From Peribacillus simplex (lineage in GTDB: Bacteria > Bacillota > Bacilli > Bacillales > DSM-1321): a DNA stretch of 64,000 nt. Location: NCBI RefSeq assembly GCF_030123325.1, contig NZ_CP126106.1, positions 4,740,001 through 4,804,000 of the forward strand, given 5' to 3'. This document shows, piece by piece, positions 17,383 through 26,082 of the stretch (the first letter of the stretch is position 1; each line of letters opens with the position of its first letter). Below the pieces are notes generated by a model. The model saw only the letters and a program-made list of their open reading frames with translations, was not told the origin of the DNA and ran no database searches. The position numbers were made by a program, and so were the translations under genes.

Positions 17383-17540
17383 GATCTATCTCCCCTTCAT
17401 TCAAAGCTATTTATGTTGAACTATTGTTAGCTTGTCCGATTACCACCGAAAATACCCGCAAAATAGTCGCTTCATAATAAAGGAAAAACCATCGCGGAGG
17501 CCGAATAGATGTAAAACTGATATTATGAGGGGGGAATAAC

Positions 17541-18071
17541 ATGTTTCCTGTATTGAACACGGAAAGGTTATGCTTTCGGGAAATTCGTGAAAGTGATGCG
17601 CAAGCTGTTTTCCAATGCTTATCCAAAGATGAAGTCACCCGCTTTTATGGGCAGGATTCATTGGAAAATGTCGAACAGGCGAAGGATATCATAGCGTCTT
17701 TTGCGAAAAACCATCTTGAAAAACGAGCAATCCGATGGGGAATCGAAAGAAAAGATACCCAGGAATTGATTGGTACCATCGGTTTTCATGCCCACAGTCC
17801 CAAATACAGACGGGCAGAAATTGGTTATGAAATCCATCCAGCACATTGGCGGAAAGGATTTGCGTCAGAAGCTCTTAAAGAAATTATCGATTACGGTTTC
17901 AACGACCTTGATTTAACCCGAATCGGCGCGGTCGTTTTCCTGGAAAACAAGCCATCAAGTGAGCTCTTGCTTAAGCTGGGCTTCATCCAGGAAGGAATAT
18001 TAAGGAGTTATATTTACCAAAACGGTATCCCTCATGATACATATGTCTATTCCTTGCTGAAGCCTCTTTGA
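17541..18071 (+). CDS. GNAT acetyltransferase, RimJ/RimL-like
   Basis: Cytoplasmic N-acetyltransferase of 176 residues using acetyl-CoA. It opens NTERLCFREIRESDAQAVF as in the Acetyltransf_3 group. It shows the beta-bulge segment GYEIHPAHWRKGFASEAL (acetyl-CoA pyrophosphate loop), then AVVFLENKPSSELLLKLGF and the ending GIPHDTYVYSLL. GAGGGGGG lies before ATG 17541. The closest functional types acetylate ribosomal protein N-termini or small amines; the substrate is unknown. Repeat R1b lies just past its stop. Confidence 0.88.
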   Translation: MFPVLNTERLCFREIRESDAQAVFQCLSKDEVTRFYGQDSLENVEQAKDIIASFAKNHLEKRAIRWGIERKDTQELIGTIGFHAHSPKYRRAEIGYEIHPAHWRKGFASEALKEIIDYGFNDLDLTRIGAVVFLENKPSSELLLKLGFIQEGILRSYIYQNGIPHDTYVYSLLKPL

Positions 18072-18086
18072 AGGGTTCTTCGCGAC

Positions 18087-18189
18087 ACTCCTGCCGAATG
18101 ACTGGCTAGCCAAGACCCCCGAGATGCCTGCATTGATGAGGGCTTGGCAGTCAACCGGCGTAAAGGGGGCGGATTTCTAGAACCAAGAT
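18087..18189. repeat. Dispersed repeat R1, copy b
   Basis: Carries ACTCCTGCCGAATGACTGG, then AAGACCCCCGAGATGCCTGC and GGGGGCGGATTTCTAGAA, matching copy a with substitutions. The right half found in copies a and c is missing. Confidence 0.65.
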
Positions 18190-18283
18190 CAGATTCTGTT
18201 CGGAGCATCCTTTCCCCATTCCATTTACTTATTTGAATAAGATAAAACTGTAAATAAACTTCCTTTATATTCCAAATTACCCA

Positions 18284-18312
18284 CAAAAAAAAGTCACCAA
18301 AACCTGGCGACT
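18284..18312 (-). terminator. Terminator of RsbR-like gene
   Basis: Reverse strand AGTCGCCA, loop GGTTT, TGGTGACT with one G-U pair, then at least eight T residues. Confidence 0.85.
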
Positions 18313-18326
18313 CCAACTTCACGATT

Positions 18327-19157
18327 TTAGGTGACTACAAGATAGTCCTTCAAGGCTTGTTGCAGCGTACCCTTGGTCTCTGCTTTATTATCGAGCTGAA
18401 TTCCTGCACGGATCATTTTCGTTACAACCTCTGGGCGTAATCCAGTCACCACAGCCTTACACCCCATCATTGCCGTTCCATCGAGAATTTTCATCAAATC
18501 ATTGATCATTTCAACTTCCATTTCGATGATACCGGACAAATCCAAGATCAAGGTCTGTATCCGCAGTTTACCTATCTCCATCAATACTTTTTCTTCTATT
18601 ATCTGTATTCGTGAATAATCGATTGTCCCAATTAACGGAAGGACACAGGTGGTGGGAGTGACGGGAATGATCGGGACGGATAGATTTTCCACCAAGTTTT
18701 GCTGAGCGAGAATCAATTTGTCTTTATAATCGGAATAACTGACGAAAAAGGATTTTAGAAAAACATCAACCTTTTCATTCACTTTTTTCTCTAATTCAAA
18801 AAATACTATGGAATCCTCAATAAACGCTTCCTTTTCTTGTTCAAACTTATAGAGAAACGTCCAAAGCGTTCTGCGAAGGGCCTGAATCCATTCCAGCTTG
18901 AATGAAAGCGTCAAGGAGTGGGTTGCCCACGTAACTCCCTCTTGTTCGGCAAAGGCAATCAAATCCGTTTCATTCAGTTCCACTATATAACGGACGAGCT
19001 TATGTGCATTATTCAAAAGGTCGACATTTCCAATCAGAAGGATTTCTTCGATTTTATCCCTGACATTGACCGCTGCTGATAAAAGATATTCTTCAAACTC
19101 ACTTTTATTCTGTAAAAGGAATTCCATTATTTTATCTTCATCATAAACAAAACTCAC
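18327..19157 (-). CDS. RsbR-family STAS protein (stressosome subunit)
   Basis: Cytoplasmic stress-sensing protein of 276 residues. The N-terminal half (1-150) is the helical non-heme globin-like dimer domain seen in RsbRA/RB/RC/RD. The C-terminal STAS domain has CVLPLIGTIDYSRIQIIEEK, the switch LILDLSGIIEMEVEMINDL (where RsbRA often has a TGV phosphorylation site, here SGI), and GCKAVVTGLRPEVVTKMIRAG. Such proteins assemble with RsbS and RsbT to gate the sigma-B pathway. No rsbS or rsbT is adjacent, so it is an orphan paralogue as is usual for RsbRB-RD. The Ser in place of Thr may still be phosphorylated. Confidence 0.9.
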   Translation of the reverse strand: MSFVYDEDKIMEFLLQNKSEFEEYLLSAAVNVRDKIEEILLIGNVDLLNNAHKLVRYIVELNETDLIAFAEQEGVTWATHSLTLSFKLEWIQALRRTLWTFLYKFEQEKEAFIEDSIVFFELEKKVNEKVDVFLKSFFVSYSDYKDKLILAQQNLVENLSVPIIPVTPTTCVLPLIGTIDYSRIQIIEEKVLMEIGKLRIQTLILDLSGIIEMEVEMINDLMKILDGTAMMGCKAVVTGLRPEVVTKMIRAGIQLDNKAETKGTLQQALKDYLVVT

Positions 19158-19285
19158 TCTTCTCCACTCCCCTTTTGAACATTCAACTGTGATTTTTGTT
19201 ACTATTTACTTTCTATATGGGTGGAGCTTTTTCCTGCTGATTGCCCCTATATTAAAAATATGGATAGTAGATGGGTAAAAACCGA

Positions 19286-19717
19286 TTATATCTCCTCTCC
19301 TGAAAAAACATTTTTCGTTGCGGAAGAAAATATCAGATGTGTGGACGATTTCCCATATTTAATGGCTTCATCAACGAAGTCTTCCAGCGTTTCCATGGAA
19401 AATGTACTTATTTTAATCAAATAACTGTATTGACCTGCTAACCGGTGGCATTCCAGTACTTCCGGATGATTCAAGCTAAATTGATAAAAGTCTTTGCATC
19501 TATCCGTTTCGAATAATATGAATGCCGTTATGCTCCTATCAAGTTTTTCAAGGGATATTTCGGTTTTATATCCTTTTATCACACCGCTTTCCTCTAATTT
19601 ATTCACACGTTCTTTCGTTGCTGGAGCCGTTAAGGAAACTTCATGTGCCAGTTCTTTCATGGACATGCGCCCATTATTCTCCAGCAAGGAAAGTATCTTT
19701 TTGTCCGTTCGATCCAT
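19286..19717 (-). CDS. Lrp/AsnC-family transcriptional regulator
   Basis: Amino-acid-responsive regulator, 143 residues. The start ATG 19717 is set by GTGGGAGTG upstream; the longer GTG frame at 19732 overlaps that site. It has the HTH MDRTDKKILSLLENNGRMSM (residues 1-20), ELAHEVSLTAPATKERVNKL and SGVIKGYKTEISLEKL, then the RAM ligand-binding domain (HRLAGQYSYLIKISTFSMET). It is divergent from the DJ-1/PfpI gene, which is its most likely target besides itself. Confidence 0.92.
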   Translation of the reverse strand: MDRTDKKILSLLENNGRMSMKELAHEVSLTAPATKERVNKLEESGVIKGYKTEISLEKLDRSITAFILFETDRCKDFYQFSLNHPEVLECHRLAGQYSYLIKISTFSMETLEDFVDEAIKYGKSSTHLIFSSATKNVFSGEEI

Positions 19718-19866
19718 TTCAATCACTCCCACTTTTTATTATTAATAAAATTTACCTAAATACATTATAAAATAAATAGAAATGAAATGATTACGTAATT
19801 TATCTTATGTATTAGGGAATTCGCTTTTTATATAATAAATACAAATATAAATAAGGGGGATGCACG

Positions 19867-20451
19867 ATGAAAAAAGTATTGATGCTGCTATCCAATGGAT
19901 TCGAAGCGGTTGAAGCAAGTGTATTTACAGATGTATTGGGCTGGAATAAATTAGAGGGTGATGGTACGACTGATCTGGTTACGGTGGGACTTCATCAACA
20001 ATTGAAATGCACATGGAATTTCATCGTGCAGCCGGAATTGATCCTCGATCAAGTGAACCTTGATGACTTCGATGCTTTGGCCATTCCAGGAGGTTTTGAA
20101 GAAGCCGGTTTCTATGAGGATGCCTATGATCAGAGGTTTCTTGATGTGATCAAGCATTTTCATGATAAGAACAAAATCATAGCAACCATTTGTGTAGGTT
20201 CTCTCCCACTAGGAAAAAGCGGGATATTGAATGGAAGAAAGGCCACTACATACAACCATCCAACCAGCAAGAGACAGGGGCAGCTAAAAGATTTTGGTGC
20301 GATTGTCGTTAATGAACCGATTGTCATCACGGACAATATCATTACATCCTACAATCCATCCACAGCTTTCGATGTTGCCTTTACGCTCTTGGAAATGCTC
20401 ACTTCAAGAGATAATTGTAAACATGTGAAGGAATTGATGGGCTTCCATTAA
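19867..20451 (+). CDS. DJ-1/PfpI-family protein
   Basis: Class I glutamine amidotransferase-like fold, 194 residues, cytoplasmic. It opens KKVLMLLSNGFEAVEASVF. The nucleophile elbow is ATICVGSLPLGKSGIL with the reactive Cys, and the conserved acidic residue lies early in FEAVE. The TTYNHPTSKRQGQL segment is found in the isonitrile-hydratase/chaperone branch. It could be a glyoxalase III, deglycase or hydratase; sequence alone cannot decide. RBS AAGGGGG lies before ATG 19867. It is divergent from an Lrp regulator, which suggests amino-acid-linked control. Confidence 0.85.
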   Translation: MKKVLMLLSNGFEAVEASVFTDVLGWNKLEGDGTTDLVTVGLHQQLKCTWNFIVQPELILDQVNLDDFDALAIPGGFEEAGFYEDAYDQRFLDVIKHFHDKNKIIATICVGSLPLGKSGILNGRKATTYNHPTSKRQGQLKDFGAIVVNEPIVITDNIITSYNPSTAFDVAFTLLEMLTSRDNCKHVKELMGFH

Positions 20452-20465
20452 GATTGATTACCGCT

Positions 20466-20567
20466 CCAGGCACTCGGCGGAAAGGGAGCGGATACCTGAA
20501 ATCAACTGCAACTTTTTTCAAAGAAAAAAACTGCAGGCAAGCTCGTCTTTTCGAGTTCATCTGCAGT
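20466..20567. repeat. Dispersed repeat R1, copy c
   Basis: Right-hand part of R1: GGCGGAAAGGGAGCGGATAC, CTGAAATCAACTGCA, the A-run and the hairpin ACTGCAG...CTGCAGT, matching copy a. The left half is lost. It occupies the gap between the DJ-1 gene and the convergent hydantoinase operon and may act as a terminator. Confidence 0.7.
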
Positions 20568-20602
20568 CAGGGGTTCCGAATGAATCCGGAACCCTTTTCA
20601 CG

Positions 20603-22585
20603 TTACTTCCAAAAAGCCAATGAACGGGTTTTCATGGATTCACGGAACTGTTTTGTTGATTCTGGCAGGACTTTATTCGTTGCATAATCGATGATGACAC
20701 CATACTGGCGAATGACATCCAGACTATCCAGCTCGCCATTGGCGAATTTATCTTCCACGCTTTGTATGTTTTCCTCAAGCCATTGTTTACGGTTGTTCCT
20801 GATATACGACCTGGCTTGTTCCGTTGCTTCAAAATCTATTTCGAATAAATCGAGATCTTTATCGATTTCCTTGATCACGACTCCATAATCTTTTTTGGCT
20901 CGCTCAATTGAAACATACTCATCGATCACATCTTCCAACACATCTTCGGGACTTCTTTCAAGCGGATCTCCCAGTCCCCCGCCCCCAGCGGATGGGCGTA
21001 CAAAGGAGTCTCCTTGCTGAACCTTTACATTTGAGAAAATCGCACCTAAATAGCGTTCGCCTTCCTTGCCCGGATTCAGCCATGCTCCATGCGGGGAAGA
21101 AGGAAGCCCTCCAAAAATCCCCCATGTTATTGAACGGGAGCGGTCACAGCAATAGGACATGACGGTGTTTTTGACATTCGTGAGTGTACCGCCTTTTTCT
21201 ACACCGCACCCGCCACGGTATTTCCCAGGCCCGGCAGAGTCGGTGATGATTTCATGCTTCATCGTCACGACAGGTGACAGTCTTTCTTGCCCTTCGCAAG
21301 GCTGTACACTGAGGCCCAAACCGAATGTCGGCGAAGTGGCGTTCACGCCGTCCCGGTCATGGCGTCCTCCATGACCGCCGGCCATCCAGTCATACCACAT
21401 GAAGTATTTATCCTGCTCCTGGCGTTGATCCCAACCGCCGATAAGTAAATACTCCAGGTTAAATGAGCATGCGATCGCTCTTTCCGGCATGATTTTGGAC
21501 CAGAGTTCGAAACACGCACTCATGATTTTTTCATAGGCCCCTGAACAAAAACCGGTTACGGCAATCGGTGCCGGGGCATTGACGACGGAGTTTTCCGGCA
21601 GTTCGATCTTGACCACTCTGTAAAAGCCGGAGTTCAAGGGTATTTCAGGAAAGAATGTCTTGGTTCCCGAGTACGCTGCTGATAAAGATGCCCCGAAACC
21701 GGCATTCAAAAAGCAGCCGATATAAGAATGCGATCCAGAAAGATCATAATGGATCTCGTCATCCGTGATGGTCATCTTAACACGGATCGGAATCAGGCCG
21801 TCTCCGGCTTCCGGATCCATATCAATATAATCGACGGTCTCCCAGGTTCCATTCGGTAAAGCCGCAACCTTGGCCCTTGCCAAGCGCTCCACATAATTCT
21901 GCACTTCCGCAAAGGCAGACAAAGTCGTATCGATTCCATACTTCTCGATGATGGAAAACAACTGGCGCTCGCCTACCTTGGCCGCCTCCACTTGAGCACG
22001 CAGATCGCCGACACGTTCCTCAGGGACGCGCATGTTCGAAACGAGCACATTGACCACGTCTTTTAAAAATGTTCCTTTACTATATATCCTTAGCGGCGGA
22101 ATCCTTACTCCCTCTCCGAAATGTTCCTTGGCATTGATATCGAAGGAGCCAGGTGTCGAGCCCCCCATGTCGGCCCAGTGGCCATTCGTCTGCATGAACG
22201 CAATGAGCTTGTTCTCATGAAAAACCGGTAAGAGAACCCGTGTGTCATTGAAATGAGTACCGCCCCGATACGGGTCATTGACCAAGAAAACGTCCCCGGG
22301 ATGGATATCACCCTCGAAGTCCTCGAGCACCGCCTTTGCCGTTAGATGCAGTGTTCCTACATGGACCGAAATATCCTGGGTCCCTTGCATGACTGTATTC
22401 CCTTCTGCATCACAAAGCGCACAGCTGAAATCCCGATTATAAATTACGAAGGAATAGCATGTCCGAAGGATTTGTTCTGCCATCTGATCTACAAGGTTAA
22501 CGAAGCCATTTTTTATCACTTCAAACGTCACCGGATCTAAACCTGTTCCAACTCCAGATTGGTCCATTAACTGTTTATTCGACAA
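20603..22585 (-). CDS. hyuB: Hydantoinase B / N-methylhydantoinase subunit
   Basis: Large cytoplasmic subunit (660 residues) of an ATP-dependent hydantoinase, oxoprolinase or acetone-carboxylase-type enzyme. TTG 22585 is the start, six bases after AGAGGTGG. Hallmarks are LDPVTFEVIKNGFVNLVDQM, VHVGTLHLTAKAVLEDFEGD, the GDVFLVNDPYRGGTHFNDT motif and the Gly-rich AGGHGGRHDRDGVN and SAGGGGLGDPLERSPEDV. It lies 17 bases after hyuA and is co-transcribed. The C-terminal 100 residues are an extension often seen in the acetone carboxylase-like branch. The substrate is not determinable from the sequence. Confidence 0.9.
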   Translation of the reverse strand: MSNKQLMDQSGVGTGLDPVTFEVIKNGFVNLVDQMAEQILRTCYSFVIYNRDFSCALCDAEGNTVMQGTQDISVHVGTLHLTAKAVLEDFEGDIHPGDVFLVNDPYRGGTHFNDTRVLLPVFHENKLIAFMQTNGHWADMGGSTPGSFDINAKEHFGEGVRIPPLRIYSKGTFLKDVVNVLVSNMRVPEERVGDLRAQVEAAKVGERQLFSIIEKYGIDTTLSAFAEVQNYVERLARAKVAALPNGTWETVDYIDMDPEAGDGLIPIRVKMTITDDEIHYDLSGSHSYIGCFLNAGFGASLSAAYSGTKTFFPEIPLNSGFYRVVKIELPENSVVNAPAPIAVTGFCSGAYEKIMSACFELWSKIMPERAIACSFNLEYLLIGGWDQRQEQDKYFMWYDWMAGGHGGRHDRDGVNATSPTFGLGLSVQPCEGQERLSPVVTMKHEIITDSAGPGKYRGGCGVEKGGTLTNVKNTVMSYCCDRSRSITWGIFGGLPSSPHGAWLNPGKEGERYLGAIFSNVKVQQGDSFVRPSAGGGGLGDPLERSPEDVLEDVIDEYVSIERAKKDYGVVIKEIDKDLDLFEIDFEATEQARSYIRNNRKQWLEENIQSVEDKFANGELDSLDVIRQYGVIIDYATNKVLPESTKQFRESMKTRSLAFWK

Positions 22586-22601
22586 TGAAATCCACCTCTT
22601 T

Positions 22602-24641
22602 TTATTTATTTTGGGAAAGAATCAAGTTTCTGTATTTATCAACTTTTGCCGTGAAATTTGGTGGAATGACTGTCGTTGTATCAAGCTGATCCACTATGGC
22701 AGGTCCCGTGATTTCAGAAAATGCCGGAATGAGTTCCCGGTTATACACGTTCGTATTCACATACCCTTCCTCTTCGAAATAGACATCACGCGTTTCCTTC
22801 AAGGCATCTGCAAGTGTCCCCCCTGGTTCATAAGTCGGGAACTCAGGTTTTGGCACAGTTCCGATAGCGGTAACGAGCAGCCCGTAGATTTCCACGGTCT
22901 GTTCTTTATCGGAGAAAGAAAATTCCCGTTCATGCTCTTGATGGAAACGGGCAAGCGTCTCTTCCAATGAAGAAATCGGGCAATCGACTTCTATCGCCAA
23001 TGAACGCCACTGTCCCATATACCTCATGTCAATATAGCGCATCAATGTGGAAGCTTCCTTAGCGACCCCTTCTTCTTGCAATAACTCAGCGGCCTCTTTT
23101 TCCATTCCGCTGAATTCTTTCTCTAAATCCTTTAACGATACATCCTTGACGTTCTTGACATAGGTTTTGGATATATCATGACGAACATCGACCAACAGGC
23201 ATCCCATTGCGGCGGCAACACCCGGATGCGGCGGGATGATGACAGTCGGGATTTCCATTTCCTTGGCCAGGTAAGCCCCATGCAAGGGTCCAGCCCCGCC
23301 GAACGCCACAAGTGCAAAGTCGCGGGGATCGTATCCCCTTCTGACTGAAATCAGCCTTAGCGCATCACACATATTGGCATTGGCCACCCGTGTGATGGCA
23401 TTGGCCGCTTCTTCAATCGTATAATCGAATTTCTTGGCGATCTTATCCACGACTTCCATCGCTTTTTGTTTATCAAGTTCCATTTGTCCGTCCAATAGTT
23501 TCGTGCCAAGTCGTCCCAATACAATATTGGCATCGGAATTGGTCGGTTCCACTCCACCCCTGCTATAGCAAGCAGGCCCGGGAACCGCGCCTGCACTTTG
23601 AGGGCCATTGCGTAAAGAACCGCCTTCATCCACCCAAGCCAAGCTTCCGCCTCCTGCTCCTATCGTCAGGATTTCGATACTTGGGAACCCGATCGGATAT
23701 CCATACTCGATATACCAATCTTTAGTAATCCGCAAATCACCTTCATGCATCAAGGAAATATCGGTGCTCGTTCCTCCCATATCCAGCCCAATGGCATTAT
23801 TGAATCCGCAAAGCTGGGCGATATGTTTACTGGCAATCGCACCTGCAGCGATTCCGGAACTTGCAAGCCTTGCCGCATAACGGGGAACGGTTTGGGATGT
23901 CATTACCCCTCCGCCTGAGTGAAGCACTAATATGTCATCTTCATACCCCCGTTTATTCATTTCACCTTCAAGCGTTTTAATATAGTTGCTGACAGTCGGT
24001 CCTAAAACGGCATTGACGATCGTCGTACTCATGCGCTCATGCTCAAAAATCTCAGGAAGGACTTCACTTGAAATGCATATATAGACATCCGGCAGTTCCT
24101 CCTGGATGATTCGTTTCACTTTCGTCTCATTGCTTCCATTTACATATGAGTTCATGAAGCAAACCGCAATGGATTCGGTACCGCGTCTTTTTAATTTCCT
24201 TGCCAGTGACCGTACTTCCTCTTCATTGATTTCCATCAAGACATTCCCTGCAAAATCGATGCGTTCCTCCACTTCAAAACGGTCTCTTCTTTGGATATAC
24301 GGTTTGGCTACATCATCATATGTATCCCATAACTCAAGCTTGGTTCCTCGGCGGATTTCCGATACATCCCGAAATCCAGCGGATGTGATCAATGCTGTCT
24401 TTGGCAATTTCCTTTCAATCAAGGCATTGGTGCCCACTGTTGTACCATGGGAAAACACTTTAATATTTTCACAATCTATTTCCGCTTTTGCAATTCCATC
24501 CAAAATGCCGATTTCTGGATTCAAAGGAGTCGACGACGTTTTCGTGATTGAAATTTCCTTCGTGCTTTCATCAAAAACGAATACATCCGTAAATGTTCCG
24601 CCTACATCAATTGCGAGCCTAGTTTGCTTCGTGCCTATCAT
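22602..24641 (-). CDS. hyuA: Hydantoinase A / N-methylhydantoinase ATPase subunit
   Basis: ASKHA-fold ATP-using subunit, 679 residues. RLAIDVGGTFTDVFVFDE holds phosphate-1, FSHGTTVGTNALIERK is the second conserved block, GLDMGGTSTDISLMHEGD is phosphate-2, and TIGAGGGSLAWVDEGG and GPQSAGAVPGPACYSRGG are family signatures. ATG 24641 follows AGGGGTGGG. It forms a heteromer with HyuB that hydrolyses hydantoin, 5-oxoproline or N-methylhydantoin-type rings, or carboxylates ketones. It is preceded by an unusually long leader with a terminator-like hairpin (see 24642-25020). Confidence 0.92.
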   Translation of the reverse strand: MIGTKQTRLAIDVGGTFTDVFVFDESTKEISITKTSSTPLNPEIGILDGIAKAEIDCENIKVFSHGTTVGTNALIERKLPKTALITSAGFRDVSEIRRGTKLELWDTYDDVAKPYIQRRDRFEVEERIDFAGNVLMEINEEEVRSLARKLKRRGTESIAVCFMNSYVNGSNETKVKRIIQEELPDVYICISSEVLPEIFEHERMSTTIVNAVLGPTVSNYIKTLEGEMNKRGYEDDILVLHSGGGVMTSQTVPRYAARLASSGIAAGAIASKHIAQLCGFNNAIGLDMGGTSTDISLMHEGDLRITKDWYIEYGYPIGFPSIEILTIGAGGGSLAWVDEGGSLRNGPQSAGAVPGPACYSRGGVEPTNSDANIVLGRLGTKLLDGQMELDKQKAMEVVDKIAKKFDYTIEEAANAITRVANANMCDALRLISVRRGYDPRDFALVAFGGAGPLHGAYLAKEMEIPTVIIPPHPGVAAAMGCLLVDVRHDISKTYVKNVKDVSLKDLEKEFSGMEKEAAELLQEEGVAKEASTLMRYIDMRYMGQWRSLAIEVDCPISSLEETLARFHQEHEREFSFSDKEQTVEIYGLLVTAIGTVPKPEFPTYEPGGTLADALKETRDVYFEEEGYVNTNVYNRELIPAFSEITGPAIVDQLDTTTVIPPNFTAKVDKYRNLILSQNK

Positions 24642-25020
24642 TTAATTCCCACCCCTGCTACAAGATTTAAAATACTTTATACCTTTTGACATTGCTTCGT
24701 GCCCATTTCGCCACTTAATGGAACTGTGTGAAAGGGTGTCAGCCAGCCGCTGGATTTTCTTAGGCCAAAGAGGGACAAGATGAATGATGAAATAAAAAAA
24801 CCAGTCATATCAATAAGAAATAATTGATATAACTGGTTTTTGATCTAGGTCTAGCTTCGCTGGCCAGCGAAGTCTATTAGATTCGACAGTTATTTATAGA
24901 TTCATCTTCTAAAACATCAAGTCCATTTTAAGGCGATGGCAGAGTAGTATTGCTAGATAAAACTACCTGTTTAACTATGGCTATATACATTATCTTACGT
25001 CAATCCATGATAAAGTCAAG
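24642..25020 (-). promoter_or_regulatory. Long structured leader or small RNA upstream of hyuAB
   Basis: On the reverse strand a promoter-like TTGACT (25014-25019) with AAGATA or GATAAT near 24989-24996 is followed by about 340 bases before hyuA. The leader holds a stem CAGGTAGT...ACTACTCTG, a perfect palindrome CTTCGCTGGCCAGCGAAG near 24855-24872, and a strong terminator hairpin at 24793-24841. I recognise no long frame and no known riboswitch consensus. It could be an attenuator for hyuAB or an independent RNA of about 190 nt. Confidence 0.45.
24793..24841 (-). terminator. Terminator hairpin inside the hyuAB leader
   Basis: Reverse strand ACCAGTTATATCAAT, loop TATTTCTT, ATTGATATGACTGGT, then TTTTTT. 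A 15-bp stem with one mismatch. It lies about 150 bp before the hyuA start, so it would cut off transcription unless antiterminated. It also reads as a terminator on the plus strand. Confidence 0.75.
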
Positions 25021-25122
25021 GGTATTTTTTAGAATAGTCAAACAACTCACGGAGGTAAGAAGTATACAAAAATAAGTAAAATTAAGTAAGCACAACTGTT
25101 TCGCTATACTTACACAATATGA

Positions 25123-25293
25123 TTATTTATCAGGTGTTTCCGCTGTGCCTTCCTCACTGTTTTTGAGGTAAACTTCAGAAATTCCATTCATGCCTTCCAA
25201 TAGTTGTGCTTGAGTATATTCCATACTGCCAACCAGTTTATGAAGCTTCTTATCATCATTCTCTTCTGTAAGTTTAGATTCTGAATCGGTCAC
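25123..25293 (-). CDS. Small acidic protein, 56 aa
   Basis: Reverse-strand GTG at 25293, eight bases after GGAGGT; the only nearby ATG is immediately followed by TGA. The product begins VTDSESKLTEENDDKKLHKL (initiator read as Met), continues with VGSMEYTQAQLLEGMNGISE and ends ETPDK. It is hydrophilic and helix-prone with no Cys or membrane part. No family recognised; the pattern suits a small cytoplasmic or spore-associated protein. It lies just upstream of the hyuAB leader in the same orientation. Confidence 0.7.
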   Translation of the reverse strand: MTDSESKLTEENDDKKLHKLVGSMEYTQAQLLEGMNGISEVYLKNSEEGTAETPDK

Positions 25294-25611
25294 ATTTTTT
25301 CACCTCCAACATTTAGGATGGCAAATCAAGATGGAAATATGTATGACAGGCGATGAAGATAGTCACCCTCAAAGTCCATTTTAGGTAAAGAATGGAATAT
25401 TCCAGCAGATTCTGTACTTAAATAAGGAGGAAAAGATTATTTTATGAATCTTTTTTAAAAAATCAGCTGTTTTCAAGCCACTAAAGGGATATACTATAGT
25501 TTAGCTTTTATTACATTTTTGTTAGTATTTTTTCTTGCCACATATTGTGTAATATTTTACAGGTTTTTCTATTTACATCAACAAAATGCTTATTGCAAAG
25601 GAGAATTGGAT
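25294..25611. promoter_or_regulatory. Upstream region of yjlC-ndh
   Basis: No supported gene. It holds the promoter of the ndh operon, a Rex-like site at 25545-25562 and, on the other strand, the promoter of the 56-aa gene. A strong AAGGAGGAAA at about 25422 leads only to a five-codon frame. Confidence 0.5.
25545..25562. promoter_or_regulatory. Candidate Rex operator
   Basis: TTGTGTAATATTTTACAG matches the Rex consensus TTGTGAANNNNTTCACAA at 11 of 14 fixed positions. In Bacillus subtilis the yjlC-ndh operon is a known Rex target, so redox (NADH/NAD+) control is the natural reading. Not tested. Confidence 0.6.
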
Positions 25612-26040
25612 ATGTCAGAAACGATTACCCAATCACAAACTGAACAACTTAATGCCCGCCAAAAACAATTAGATGTACTGGACCAATTATTAAAGCCTGA
25701 GGTTCAGGAATCATTGAACACTTTAGTCGAGCAGTTACCAAAACTAACTGAGTTAGTGAATATTTTAACAAAGTCTTATGATTTCGCTCAATCGGTTGCG
25801 ACTGATGATGTATTGAAAAATGATACGGTCAGCGCCATTTCGGAAATCGCGACACCTGTAGTACATTCAGTGAAAGGGCTTGCGGCTAATGCCATCGAAG
25901 CTAAGGATCGTGCTGAAGTGAATCATGACGTGATCGGTCTTTTTGGTCTGTTAAAAATGATGAAAGACCCTCAAGCACAAAAACTTTTCCGTTTCGCCCA
26001 AGCTTTTCTTGAAGTCTCTGCAGAACGTAAAAACCAATAA
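25612..26040 (+). CDS. DUF1641 protein, YjlC-like
   Basis: Helical cytoplasmic protein of 143 residues preceding NADH dehydrogenase, as B. subtilis yjlC precedes ndh. ATG 25612 follows AAAGGAGAATTGG; the longer frame starting at 25519 would translate the Rex-like site. LNTLVEQLPKLTELVNILTK and the C-terminal GLFGLLKMMKDPQAQKLFRF are the DUF1641 core. The role is unproven; conservation next to ndh suggests a function linked to the respiratory dehydrogenase. Separated from ndh by 42 bases and co-transcribed. Confidence 0.88.
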   Translation: MSETITQSQTEQLNARQKQLDVLDQLLKPEVQESLNTLVEQLPKLTELVNILTKSYDFAQSVATDDVLKNDTVSAISEIATPVVHSVKGLAANAIEAKDRAEVNHDVIGLFGLLKMMKDPQAQKLFRFAQAFLEVSAERKNQ

Positions 26041-26082
26041 TCATTTGATAAACTTTCAATCAGTAAGGACGGGGGATTAACT

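Noticed and set aside
24642..25020. hyuAB leader as a T-box or known riboswitch
   Set aside because: No T-box GGTACC motif and none of the conserved core sequences of the riboswitch classes I can recall.
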